DNA of 64,000 bases from Ptychodera flava. Lineage: Eukaryota; Hemichordata; Enteropneusta; Ptychoderidae. The notes beneath the pieces are model-generated. The model was given only the letters and a program-made list of their open reading frames with translations, was not told the DNA's origin and made no database searches. The stretch covers positions 7,251,001 through 7,315,000 of the forward strand of contig NC_091932.1 of assembly GCF_041260155.1 (NCBI RefSeq), in the 5' to 3' direction. Positions 20,881 to 32,243 of this stretch are shown one piece after another (the first letter of the stretch is position 1; each line of letters starts with the position of its first letter). A program made the position numbers and the translations under genes.

Positions 20881-23800
20881 GGCATGAACAAATCAGAACG
20901 TAAGATAAGAACCAAGAATATCCTCATTTTCATCATAGAGGACTTACTATAATTAGCTGTTGTTATAACTACTGTATGATCAACGTGTACAGCAAGTTTC
21001 ATCAGATTTAGTGCAGCTATTCAGGAAATAGATTGGTAATTGCAAACATTTTTTCCCTGTCTGGAGATCCAGAACTGGTCCAAACCATGGTGTTGAAAAC
21101 GCAAAGGAAATCTAGCCTGAAACCCTATTACAAAAGTCATTTAAATATGTTAAATAGTAATTAATTGTCACATTAACCATTGCATGCATCTAATTATACT
21201 TTTCCTCAATGATCCCTGAGCAGTGCGAGAAGCATCAGTCAAACTGATATTTTTACCACTGCAGTGCATCTCCTGCCTTCACTAAGCCAGGCAAAGTCAC
21301 TTTCACAACTTAAAGCAATGTGATTTTTTTGAAAACACTGACAGAAGTTGTCCTTGCAGGTTTTATCAAATGTCATGCTCTTTGAATCATGTAATAGGTG
21401 GCATTGCATTTGCATATTTAATGTGTCCATCACCTTGCATTGAATTACATTATATTGAATATAGGCTTTATTTATTTCCTTTCATCTGCATACCCTTTGT
21501 CTACAATTCTTGATAGCACATTGACAGAACTACTCTGAAATATACCTGCCACATATATGTACTAATGCTACATCTCTATTATTACTCTTGTACAAATACA
21601 GATCATACGATCCACATACTTCAAGATCAAATTCCAATGAACAGATGCTGACAATCATGCACAAAAATGACAAGTAAGTCGCAAGTCCAAAGATAGCACA
21701 GCAGGCCAATATAAAATGGATCCACAAAACTACAAGCTGCCTTTAACCATCCACACTACTTGAAAACACATGCTGCACATGGATGGATGTGGAAGGACAT
21801 ACTGACAGCATACTCTGTTCTGAATATTCAAATAAACACTATTCATCGTTCATGTCTGCACTTTCAATGTTACCACTGCCACATTTAAACCAAATCAGAA
21901 CAATCAATGCAATCTCTGCCAATTTTTTACACCAATTCTGAAATGACCATTTTACAAACACATCTCACTGACAACCACCAACATGAATTTTACAAGTGGA
22001 TCATTGTTATCAAGGATGACTAATTGTTACTGTTATGTGTTTGTGTTGATCAAATAAGCAGAATGCTCCATACAACGGGGACAGGGATTTAGACTTTCCA
22101 TTATTCACAATACTTTGCTGGCCTGATGTGGGCGTACACCAACATTAAAGCCCCACTAGCAGTATCCACACTAAAACAACTCTGTGGGAATGTACTTATT
22201 GAGGGGTGTTTATACAAGAATAATAAACTGCCCACTGAGACTACATGTGCAATCTTGAATAAGATAAATAATAAACATGTGCCCAAACTTAAATTGGTGC
22301 CCCATGCAAATAAAGCAAAAATACTGTATGTCATGCATATACCATAGGCATCGGAATCTTCACAGAAACAACAGAGTAGTCAAATAAAATGCATAGTGCT
22401 GAATGTTTTCCACTGGGACATCATATGCTTTTTCTTTGTAATATTACTAGTTTTTAAAAATGATGGGAAATCAAAATAACGTTTAAAATTTAAATTTACT
22501 TATCAACAAATTTCAAGACTTACAGAGCTTGTGGAACTTTAAAGGCTGCAAAGCAAGTTGAGCTTTAATACACTGAACATAATATAGGACATGTAATTGT
22601 ACTATCAAGTTAACACAGGATACATTGGCCATTTGGAATTTCAAATGCATGTGTGGAAGAACTTTGCTTCCCTAATTCTTAGATGCAAGATTTTCATTTT
22701 TGAGTACAAAATTGAAAGGTTTAAAGTTTCTTTTGTCAAACTGCTAGCCAAAGCTGAAAACTTTCTGTCTAAAGGCGGGTTACGGGTTACCTTCAGTGAC
22801 AACGAAACTGCATCTGCCAAATATGGGTCCGTCAATTAAATCAATGACTGAATGAATTTCAACAAACAATATTGTATGGGCTCTCTGAGACCACAATACA
22901 TTTGAGTAGACAGTAAACTGCAATTACCTATTAACATTTTGACAAATTTGAGACAACTAATCAAGTATTTTGCCATTCAAGAGATTTAAGTCCAAATAAC
23001 TTCATTAAATCACCATATAAAATATACACTATGAAATTGACATGTTGCTAAAAGCATAGTATTGATTAAAACTGACAAAATTTACACTTTGAGAGAACAG
23101 CGCCCTCATTTGTCTCAGTTTAACTGTCACTCTACTTACTATGCTTGAAGACTTCAACCATAAGGGATCTATCTGACTCTAGCAAGTCTTGTTGCTAACA
23201 TTGATGTTTACACAGACATACAAATGAATACCATTACATGAGTTATTTAGATACACGTTGTTCAAACTATACCACATCTTCATCAATAAAATTTTGTGGT
23301 TGATTTGTTGCACAATTTTTTCTACCACACTGAAAGAAATCAAATTGTCAAAAACCTATTGGGACAGACAAAATACCATCTGAATTGATCTTCACAACTT
23401 AAATTTGAAACAAATTCACATTAACTAAAAATTCACATTACTAAAAGATTCCATGTGGTCTGTGGGATACTCAGTGACCCTATTGGAAATATGAGGTTAC
23501 TAAACTATTTACTTTCTGCACTGCATATCTGTAAATGAGACTACAGATTTCATTTGTTAGCCAAATAGTTGGTTTGAAGAAAAGCAAACACATGGTTTAT
23601 TGAGATACATGTAACAGTACACTCTAACATCCACCATGCAAATTGGTGTTTATGATCATCAAGAAATCTGAATTTTCACCTGAGCTGTCATTCAGAAATA
23701 AAATTCAGTGATGTGTTCTTTGAGAACTTATTGAGCAACTTATGGCGCTGACTGTAGGCAGACAACAATATATAAGTTTACCTTACAATGGAAAAATGAA

Positions 23801-25011
23801 ATAAAATCAAATCTGTGTATGGCGGTCACTCAAGGGTTCGAGAAAAAGAGACCAGGGGGTTGCCTCTCTATATACGGTAGGTTGGGTGTGGCATTACTTT
23901 GAGTGTAAGTGGTGTGCTGAGCAGTGAATTTAGGAAAACATAACAGCAATAACAAATTCCATAACATAAATCTGTTGAAAATCATAATACATCCATTTAG
24001 TTTTCTAAAAGATTGTAATGAAGATCTAAAATTGGTCAAAATAGACTCCTTTCTTTGCTCTTCAGTCTAAGCATTTTTTGATAGAGGTCATTTAAAGTCA
24101 TATATACTGATCATTATACACAGGTTTTGGTCAAATTGGAGCAATTACATAAGGCCAATGACCATAGAAGGGAGATGGCTGTTCTGTAGAGGGCTTTTAA
24201 CACATAAAATGTCATGGGACTGCTGCAAAGTGACCACTATAGAGAGCTGACTGCTCTGTAAGGGTAACAACTAAGACAGGTTTGACTGTAACAGCGGATT
24301 TCACTGGTTCATGAAATCATTATTCTAATACACTGAAGCCATAATACTTCTCTAACATTTGCAATCTGACATCTTTGTGACAATGATAAAGTAGTTCACA
24401 TGGGCATAATGATTTGTCACTTTGCTTGAACTGAGAATGATGAAAGTAACTTGTTGCTATGGTTACATTCCAAGTAAACTCACAATTGTCCTGGAGATCA
24501 TCTCTCCATGTTTCTTCTTGGATTTCCTGTCTTGATCACATCTTCTCCACAGACTCATCCTGTGAGAACATTTACAACAACCATTTATTTTGTACACTGT
24601 ATCCTGGAGAATTCTGCATTCCACATAACTAAAACTCACTTTCCATTTGTGAAGGAGTCTATCAACATTGTCAGATACAATTTTAATGTTTTGACACCAA
24701 GGCAGTACCACCTTGAGCACAAACTCTTTTTGTAATTTATCTTATCCTGCCAAGCCTGTCATATCCTCATCTATCAAATTGTACCTACTTGGCATAATAC
24801 AGTGGTTTGCTTTGAAGCATTGGCATATTGCGAAAATAGACATATTGTCTAAATTGAGGAGTCAATAAAACTCATACATGCAGTATCTCTTTTTCTTGGC
24901 CTTCAAATGATCGTGTCCTTGTCAAAAATGCAGTAACCTGATAGTGACATATGAACTTGGCAAGAGAAGGATTAAAGTCTCAATAGCTGCAAATTTTATA
25001 ATTATTTTCAT
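20881..25011. other. Unassigned AT-rich sequence
   Basis: No coding region, RNA gene or clear element was recognised. Short open frames, for example at 22126-22347 and 22597-22839, lack splice consensus and family resemblance. Confidence 0.45.
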
Positions 25012-27697
25012 GATTTTACCCTTACCGAAAATTATTTCTACTGCAAATTTGCCGTAAGTTTGCTGCAAATATGCAGCAAGCATATAGCTTGCAGGAAGGA
25101 GTTGCAGAAGTTTGCAGGTAGATGTGACCCTCCTGCAAACCCTTAAGTCAGTTTGCAGCAAATTTGCGGTAAACGACTAAGTTGCTGCAAATTTGCGGCA
25201 AACCAGATTATTGCTGCAAATATGCAGCAACACATGATTGACATATTTCCCACTATTTCATTACCAGGGAGTACACACTACACACTGAGTACTGTTGCAC
25301 TTCGTTACCAGTCATGAGTAAGCAACATAAAATTGATCTTTCATTTATATTTTATGTTCATTTATTTCATAACAGACAATCCACTTTTTAAATTATAATA
25401 ACTGGTAATGCTAGATAATGAACAGCTTCAGTTATGCTGGTGAAAGCATTGCATGGATATAGAGTGCATCTATAGTATATACTGTAGTGACATGATGTAA
25501 TAAAAGTGCCCTTTGACAATCTGGTTGGGTAAATTATGGTTGGATCGAAAACTGAATTTTAGGGAAACAAATTTTTAAAACAGGGACTTGTCTGTCTTGC
25601 AAGTTACACCCTGTATTTTCTGCGAATGATACCAAAATGCAAACTGTTTGGAACGAAATGTGCGTTGATGATGGTCTGTAAGGACACGTCGTAGACTTTT
25701 GTTACTGCAAATCTGTACAGTAATGTTTCCGCTACTACCTCCAAGCAGAGTAGTGGCTGTGCTCCAAGCTATTCATCCCATCAATATAGTACACATATAT
25801 AGTCATATACGGTACGTACGTACAATGCACTGCAGCTAAGTTACAGTCTGTCCCATCGATGCCGCTGACAAAATCTCGCCTTCTGATAACATGGGTCGAG
25901 GTAAAAGGCTTTTGTCCATGTTTTCAGCGTTAGAGTTATATTGCCGAGCACAAATTTGAGGTTTAGGATTACACTCCATCCAGAGTCGCTGTACGAAAAT
26001 TCAAAGCGCCGCTTCACCAACGTCCAACACGTCCTGTGTATCAGCTGCGAGCAGCCGACATGTTTACACTCTCCGGTCACGGTTCATCAAGGTCAGTTCG
26101 CGCATTGATATTGATTCTTCGTGCTGAAAGAATTTTTACTCTCTTTTTAGTCTTTCTATGATAAAATAACCATTTTCATTAAACTAATAAATTAAATGCT
26201 ATATTAAGTATGAAATATAACGGATTGGTGCAGATGTAGAGTCAATTCCAGCATTTAAAAACGGGACTACATTATCAATCGCGTAATGATTTATAGATCG
26301 CACTTCCGTTATCGTCATGAGGCTTGATCGGCGCGAAGTTAGATTTTAGTACCATCGGCCAGTGTCGGCTGCGTGCTTGTGAGCAGGGAGTTTTCTAGTG
26401 GACAATTTCGTGATCTTTCTATGGAATCGCCAGCCAAATGATATCACATAGTTGCAAAAACGTGTACACAGTACCAGGGACAGGCGGAGTTCTAAATTTG
26501 TGAACGCGAGCGGCAGTAAAGATGCCGACTATATTTTCCGAGTACGGTATTTACACACAGCACGGTGAGACCTGCAACCGGACCGGGAATCGTCCAGCGT
26601 CTGCGAGCCGTTCAGAAATGTAAGTCAATGTACCGTTCGTCTGTACATCGATCTCTATAATTATGTTCTGTAATCGTTGTATTGCAGTCTTTACCTAAAT
26701 ATAAATTTTCGTTGAGTACAGTACTGATTCATACTGAATTCACTTTCGTTTCACAACAGTTACTTACAGTAAGTGCTGAGATTTTTGCAGATTGTCGCCG
26801 TCGTGTATGTAAACAACATACGGCGAGTTGTCCGCTGTCGGACATTTTAATCATTATTAATTTAATTTCGATCATGAATATTTATGCATTTTCTGCTTCA
26901 ATTTTTCAACTTGATTTTGTCTCATTTTCAAATAATTATCAATTTCTTTCATGAAATTTACAATGTTTGGTCAAACGGTAAAGACTTACACTCTTCCTGA
27001 ACGATTTATATTTTCAGAATCCATTGCTGGTACACTAAAGGGGACAAGAAATTCAGAGAACAGAAAGCCAAATCGCAGCCTCTGACAGTAATGTAAATGT
27101 TACATGAAACTTCTCAAGTCAAAAGAAAATCTTGACATGATCATGACACTTATGTGGCATGAAATGAACATGGCATATAAAATAATTGTACCACAATTGA
27201 ATTTAACCTTTTTTTCTCTGTCATCTTTTTGTTTATATAATAACTTTATTTGCGCTGACCATTGTTTCTCGTGAAACTGGTATTTCAGAGTTTAGTTGGA
27301 TAAATAATATTTATATATTGGCGGACTGTGGACAGCACAAGATGTGTTTTATCCAACTAAACTCTGAAATACCAGTTTCACGAGAAACAATGGTCAGCGC
27401 AAATAAAATAATTTGCTGTATGGAGTTTGCGGCAAATTTTCAGTAACATTCAAATTAATTTGCCGCAAGTTTGCTGCAAGGATTGTGCTGCAAATTTGCT
27501 GCAAAGAGTTTGCAGCAACGTTGCGGCAGGGAGTTTGCTGCATATTTGCAGCAAGTTCACAAGAAACCTAATTTGCATCTGAAAAATGAACCACCCGCAT
27601 ATTTGCGGCAAATAGTTTGCTGCAAATTTACTGCAAAGCTTGCGGCAAATTTGCAGTAACAGTTTGCGGGAGGCCTAAAATTTCGGTAAGGGTAATT
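25012..27697. mobile_element. 2.7-kb element with TTTGCNGCAAA subterminal arrays
   Basis: The ends are TTACCCTTACCGAAA (near 25017) and TTTCGGTAAGGGTAA (near 27681-27695), inverted to each other. Within about 250 bp of each end the sequence is packed with TTTGCNGCAAA and TTTGCAGCAA motifs. The interior (25270-27230) is unlike the arrays and partly CG-richer (26240-26640), and no transposase was recognised in it. Possible target duplications are too degenerate to call. It looks like a hAT- or Mutator-style non-autonomous element carrying unrelated sequence. Confidence 0.55.
27245..27407. repeat. Perfect 60-bp inverted repeat with 43-bp spacer
   Basis: The arms 27245-27304 and 27348-27407 are exact reverse complements (TTTATTTGCGCTGACC... 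and its mirror). It lies just before the right subterminal array of the 2.7-kb element. The absence of any mismatch suggests recent origin or repeated correction. Confidence 0.95.
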
Positions 27698-28277
27698 ACT
27701 TCAAACTACAGTTAGTCTGTGTAAATGTGCTAACTGAAGGTGTATTGAAGTATCACTGCACACTGATTTGGACCATACCTACCGGTACATGTTTTAACAG
27801 GCTCAATAATAAACTGGTGCCTGGCACACTCATAAAATGGCAGAAAAGTACAAAAATGCAGTACTTCCTGCACATACACACCATGATTATATGAGAAACA
27901 AGCACGATGCATTTACTTGAATGCACAAAACATGATAGCCAACATTTTGTTGATTAAATCTGTCACATGATTATTTTTTGAAAAAAGCAGGAAATCTAAA
28001 ATGATATCAAAACGTTTGAATTTACATGTCTCTTTCGACACATGACAGTATTACACACTTTTTCAGTCTTTAGTGGGTCTTATTCAAAGAAATATATTGG
28101 AAAACTGAGGATATGTTGAGATCAGTTTACACATTCGCAGCTATTGGGGAAAGGGCATGAAATATGATAGTGGTGAGACAGTCAGCCGGGCTATTATACA
28201 ATATGCAAATACTGGACGTGTTCAGGACAAAGCGAACACAAGTGTAATGTTTCGTTTTATCATAGCCCTCGCTGCAC
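27698..28277. other. Unassigned sequence
   Basis: No feature was recognised. A 60-residue minus-strand translation here has no family resemblance. Confidence 0.4.
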
Positions 28278-28347
28278 GATGCTGTGTGTTCCCGCCATTA
28301 TACGGCCTCCCAACACTGGCAGCATAATGATGGGAACACACGGCATC
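28278..28347. repeat. Imperfect 24-bp inverted repeat
   Basis: GATGCTGTGTGTTCCC at 28278 pairs with GGGAACACACGGCATC ending at 28347. The arms are 24 nt with about three mismatches around a 22-nt loop. Confidence 0.8.
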
Positions 28348-28633
28348 ATACACAAAGCTGGTTTTGTTGATGATCTTTGTCAACTGCGATGGCTGTGTCC
28401 CAAGCGATTTTATAACCCCAAAAATGACAAGTTTAGTGTAGACGATTCTGAAGTTTTCTAGGTGCAATGATAAACAGCCATAACACAAATAAATTTGGTA
28501 CATTGAGTGTGCTACACTGGTGTCTGGCTTATTTTCCACTCTTCTGCATTGTAGCACAAAATTCCAACCAATGGTGTTACGTGCAGAGAAAACGAACAAA
28601 AGGGTGAACTCAGCAAATAACGTTTAAACAGAA

Positions 28634-28639
28634 TTTATT
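28634..28639 (-). terminator. AATAAA signal in LTR
   Basis: The minus strand reads AATAAA near the downstream end of the LTR, after the TATA box, as expected for the R region of an LTR. Confidence 0.5.
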
Positions 28640-28926
28640 ACAAAAATAAAACTAATTGCTAAGTCAGGGATAGAGTACAAGCTTTAAAAGTGTACAGACT
28701 ACTTATCTCAGCTGGGACGGCAAAGCTCCAGTCTCAGAGTTGTAACAGTCAGTTGGATGAATGAACAGTCCTTTGGCTTGCAGGCTTGAAGCTGCACAAA
28801 GTCCACAGTATAAATCCAGCGTTGACAGTGAAGGTCTTGAAAAGTCTTGAGAATGACTACTGCTGGAGTTTAGTAACACACAAGAGACACGATCCCAAAA
28901 GTCTGACTGGAAGCTGTGCACGTCCC

Positions 28927-28934
28927 TTTATAAA
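28927..28934 (-). promoter_or_regulatory. TATA box in LTR
   Basis: The self-complementary TTTATAAA is followed in minus sense by AGGGACGTGC. The functional copy for transcription would be the one in the 5' LTR at 33722-33729. Confidence 0.55.
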
Positions 28935-29145
28935 GGCATGTAAGAACAATCTAGAACTTTTATTGACATGCTAATTACTGTTCTAAAATTATCTCCCTTA
29001 CACAACTAATCAACTTTCCAGAACATTCCAAACATGACTAATTGAATTCAAGGTTGTGAGGTCATCAAGGGCAGTGACCTTGGGAATGTTCTAGACTAAT
29101 TGAACTCAGGTCATGATGAGTGTGGGGGGAATGACCTACATAACA

Positions 29146-29157
29146 CACCCCCTCTTC
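29146..29157 (-). promoter_or_regulatory. Polypurine tract
   Basis: The minus strand reads GAAGAGGGGGTG immediately before the 3' LTR, the position of the plus-strand primer in LTR retrotransposons. Confidence 0.75.
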
Positions 29158-29305
29158 AAAAAAAGAAAATTTTTCAAAGAAAAATCTTTCTTTTACAAAT
29201 GTAATCTTGAAAAGGATTTAAGTACTCAAATTTTGTTTTACTCTAAAGTAAAATTCTTGAAAGTGAACAACAATAAAATTTCTTGAAAGTGAACAACAAT
29301 AATTT

Positions 29306-30390
29306 CTAAATACGAGAGAGACAGTCTGCAATTAAATTGTCTCTGCTTTGATATGTCTAATGTCAAGATTAAACTCCTGTAACATTAAACTCCATCTCAG
29401 CAATCTCTGATTTTTGCCTTTAAATTTCTGCAGAAAAACAAGAGGGTTGTAATCAATATAAACCACTATTGGCTGATTTGAAGAAGTAACATAAACTTCA
29501 AAATGCTGTAAAGCTAATATCAAAGATAAACACTCTTTTTCAATTGTAGAGTAGTTTCTCTGGGATTTGTTAAATTTGTGTGAAAAGTAGCAAACAGGAT
29601 GTCCCATGACTATCTTCTTGCAATTTGTTGTTGGAAAACTTGAAATGGCACTGAATTTGGCATAAAGTATGCACGGCAAAGTCTGGTTATTTTTACTGAG
29701 TTCGATAAAGTCATTGTTCGGCAAATACTTGGCTTCCTCCTGGAGATATTCCGCTTTCGCAGGATTCAGTCTGTCTGGATGTTGTTCCACTGGATTACTG
29801 TCGCAGACATCTTCGTGGTGGTAGATGATGTTTGTCCTCGTTGGAATATCTTGAAATAGGTGTTTATATTCGTGGAGCAGTTCTTTCACCTGTTGTTGTT
29901 GTTCTGGCTGGAGGTGTGCCAACTTTGTAGACTCCAGCTTCTCCAGGATTTCTGAGTTCTGAAGCTTGACCGAGCCCAGCTTTGAGTTTAGAGTATTTTC
30001 ACTCAAGTCAGTTTCAGTATCACTATCTTCATAATGGCTTGAACTGACTGCACTGACAGGCTGAGTTATAGTAGGATTATCCCTATCCAAATATGGCTTA
30101 AGCATATTTATGTGACATAGCTGTTTTTGTTTTCGCCTGTCAGGTGTTATTATGATGTAATTTAAATCACTCAATTTCTTATCAATTAGATATGGCCCAA
30201 AGTAACGAGCATGGAGTGGTTTGCCAGGAACCGGAAGTAGAACAAGAACCTTTTGACCTGGTTCAAACTTCCGTTTTGAGGTGCTTTTATCATATCTGGT
30301 TTTCATTGACTGCTGAGATGACTTAAGATTTTCTCTGGCTAATTCACATGCTTTAGAGAGTTTCGTACGAAAATCTGACACATATTGCAA
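29306..30390 (-). pseudogene. Integrase C-terminus, RT N-terminal remnant and RNase H, RT core missing
   Basis: Residues 1-105 are the integrase C-terminal GPY/F-type domain (FEPGQKVLVLLPVPG, HARYFGPYLIDKK, HINMLKPYL). After an acidic spacer, residues about 160-230 match the start of a gypsy RT (HLQPEQQQQVKELLHEYKHL, LNPAKAEYLQEEAKY). The sequence then jumps to RNase H (CYFSHKFNKSQRNYSTIEKE, LALQHFEVYV, YIDYNPLVFL, LLRWSLMLQEFNLDIRHIK). The YxDD catalytic block and the rest of the palm are absent. A frameshift near 29335 precedes the RNase H tail NLIADCLSRI, which ends at 29306. Confidence 0.8.
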
Positions 30391-30395
30391 AATAT

Positions 30396-30854
30396 TCAGA
30401 CAATCATCGTCGTCAGACAGGAATTTCTCTTTAACGAGCTTAAGTGGGCCACGGACTGTATGTCCAAATACAAGCTCAAATGGGCTAAAACCAAGAGACT
30501 CTTGAATTGACTCTCTAACAGCAAGAGCAAAAAATGAATTCCTTCATCCCACTGCTTCTCTGTGTCAAAACAGTAGGTCCTAATCATGTTTTTCAAAGTT
30601 TGATGAAATCGCTCAAGAGCACCCTGACTTTCTGGATGATAGGCGGATGACCTATACTGTTTAATGCCTAGCTGATCCATTATTTGTTGGAAAATTCCAG
30701 ACATAAAGTTGGAGCCTTGATCGGACTGGACACATTTAGGGAGGCCGAATAAAGTGAAGAATTTGACCAAAGCTCTCACTCTAGTCTTTGTCTTTACATT
30801 TCTCAGTGGTATGGCTTCTGGGAACCGAGTTGATGTACACATAATTGTCAACAT
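30396..30854 (-). CDS. Integrase catalytic core, continued
   Basis: It contains TRFPEAIPLRNV, FTLFGLPKCVQSDQGSNF (second catalytic Asp) and SSAYHPESQGALERFHQ (catalytic Glu). With the Asp in the preceding segment, the D,D-35-E triad is complete. A frameshift near 30440 disrupts the end; the normal continuation is in the segment starting at 30390. Confidence 0.85.
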   Translation of the reverse strand: MLTIMCTSTRFPEAIPLRNVKTKTRVRALVKFFTLFGLPKCVQSDQGSNFMSGIFQQIMDQLGIKQYRSSAYHPESQGALERFHQTLKNMIRTYCFDTEKQWDEGIHFLLLLLESQFKSLLVLAHLSLYLDIQSVAHLSSLKRNSCLTTMIV

Positions 30855-31540
30855 GTACTCATTTCCTGATCTTGTTTTTGTAGGGGCCCAAAACAGTCTA
30901 TAAGTATCCTACTAAATGGAATTGGCTGTAAAGGGGCCTTTGGAATAGTCTGATTTGGTTTTCCTATCATTTGACATGTGTGGCAAGTTTTACAGAAATG
31001 TGCTACATCCTGCCTGAGATTAGGCCAATAAAAGTGACTGAGAATTTTATGATAAGTTTTCCTGACTCCTAAGTGACCAGCCCAGGGGGTTTCATGGGCC
31101 AGGCGCAATATTTCAGCACGGTAGGGCTTTGGAACCACAATTTGATGTTTTATAGCCCAATCGTCATCAACCAAAACATCTGGAGGTCTCCATTTACGCA
31201 TGAGAATACCAGATTTTGTATAATAGGAAACAGAGCTATCTGAAGTTTTACCTTCATCATCTACCCTGTCAAACAAAGACAAAATATCTGGGTCTTTGTG
31301 TTGTTCTGCAATGAGATTTGATCTAGAAAATGTCTGACTTTGAACAGCAGAAGTTTTACTGGAAGTTTCAAATCCACGAGGGATAACGGAATGATCCGTG
31401 TCAAACACCTGACTGAGAAAGGTGTCATTTAAGTCAACATCTGTGACATTATTTTGAGAGTATTTTGATTCTCGGAAGTTTTCTTTGACATGGCTCGAGT
31501 AATAGCACATGAAGGAATAAATCGGGTATCTCTTGTTCAA
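30848..31540 (-). CDS. Integrase N-terminal half with HHCC zinc-binding domain
   Basis: Residues about 130-195 contain ILRLAHETPWAGHLG, RKTYHKILSHFYWPNL and FCKTCHTCQ, the H-H-C-C zinc domain of retroviral-type integrases. It ends at RILIDCFGPLQK, which carries the first catalytic Asp. A frameshift near 30870 moves the core into the next segment. Its place directly after the protease, with no RT between, is the key oddity of this element. Confidence 0.85.
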   Translation of the reverse strand: MNKRYPIYSFMCYYSSHVKENFRESKYSQNNVTDVDLNDTFLSQVFDTDHSVIPRGFETSSKTSAVQSQTFSRSNLIAEQHKDPDILSLFDRVDDEGKTSDSSVSYYTKSGILMRKWRPPDVLVDDDWAIKHQIVVPKPYRAEILRLAHETPWAGHLGVRKTYHKILSHFYWPNLRQDVAHFCKTCHTCQMIGKPNQTIPKAPLQPIPFSRILIDCFGPLQKQDQEMSTC

Positions 31541-31738
31541 TTGGCTCTGGATCCTGATCTAAAGTAGGATTATCAGTCACAAGTGGATTGTAATGACCTT
31601 GTCCCCAGCAAGGTCGTTTCCAAGAAGAAGGTGAATCCCTTCAAAAGGCAAAAAAGGCCTAATACCTAAAGCACAGCAGGTCCAGAAACAAAGTCCGAAG
31701 ACAAATAGACATTATGGAGAGGAACAGGAATGTAGTCA

Positions 31739-32113
31739 TTACAATCTACCCCTTAATAAGAACTTAGAACCTGAAAATGACTTTTCAGAAAACGGCAGGG
31801 TATCTGCCAACAAAAGAGACTGGGAAGCCCCGGTATCTCTTAAAATTTTGACAGGGGTAGCGGAAGAGAAATCACTAGAAAGTGATATAAAACCATTATG
31901 AATAAATGGCTCGAAAATACCCATAATGCTATCCTGAGAAGAATTGACCTTGACCTCATTAATTGGGGATAAGAGGGATTTAACCTCAGAAAATGTGTTG
32001 CACACATTATTAGACTCTAATTGAGTTGATGAAGAAATAAAGCCGGTTGGCTTAGATCCACTTTGACCACTTTGACCTTCACGTTTTCTTTTCAATTTGA
32101 AACAATCTGACAT
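31739..32113 (-). CDS. Retropepsin (aspartic protease) segment
   Basis: After a Ser-rich linker the segment reads GFISLSSD and then VKILRDTGASQSLLL, the DTGAS active-site motif (Asp codon at 31835-31837). A frameshift near 31745 ends the open frame. The protease's C-terminal part, LLLGNDLAGDKV, is visible downstream at about 31560-31640 in another frame. The protease would dimerise and process gag-pol. Confidence 0.75.
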   Translation of the reverse strand: MSDCFKLKRKREGQSGQSGSKPTGFISSSTQLESNNVCNTFSEVKSLLSPINEVKVNSSQDSIMGIFEPFIHNGFISLSSDFSSATPVKILRDTGASQSLLLADTLPFSEKSFSGSKFLLRGRL

Positions 32114-32143
32114 TAAATGGCCGTCTTTCTTACAATAATTACA
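32102..32143 (-). other. CCHC zinc knuckle of gag
   Basis: CNYCKKDGHLMSDC fits C-x2-C-x4-H-x4-C, the nucleocapsid RNA-binding knuckle. It is in the same frame as the following protease segment. Confidence 0.9.
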
Positions 32144-32243
32144 AGAAAGTGTACCGAACTGTTTGTCAGAAGGAGATTGAGACTTGGGATCTGATGATGT
32201 GTGAGTGTTACTTAAATTTTGTGAACTGTTGTCATTTGATTTC

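Larger units (their letters stand above)
28575..29145 (-). repeat. 3' LTR (element orientation), 571 bp
   Basis: It begins TGTTACGTGC and ends CTACATAACA on the plus strand. It has a TATA-like TTTATAAA at 28927-28934. A minus-strand AATAAA at 28634-28639 is a candidate polyadenylation signal. Confidence 0.95.

Noticed and set aside
22126..22347. 73-residue plus-strand frame with fairly normal composition
   Set aside because: No splice sites in matching phase and no family resemblance, and the opposite strand is open over the same stretch.
28703..28921. 72-residue open frame repeated at 33497-33715
   Set aside because: It lies within the two LTRs and is duplicated with them. It has no known domain and no start context, so I treat it as chance.
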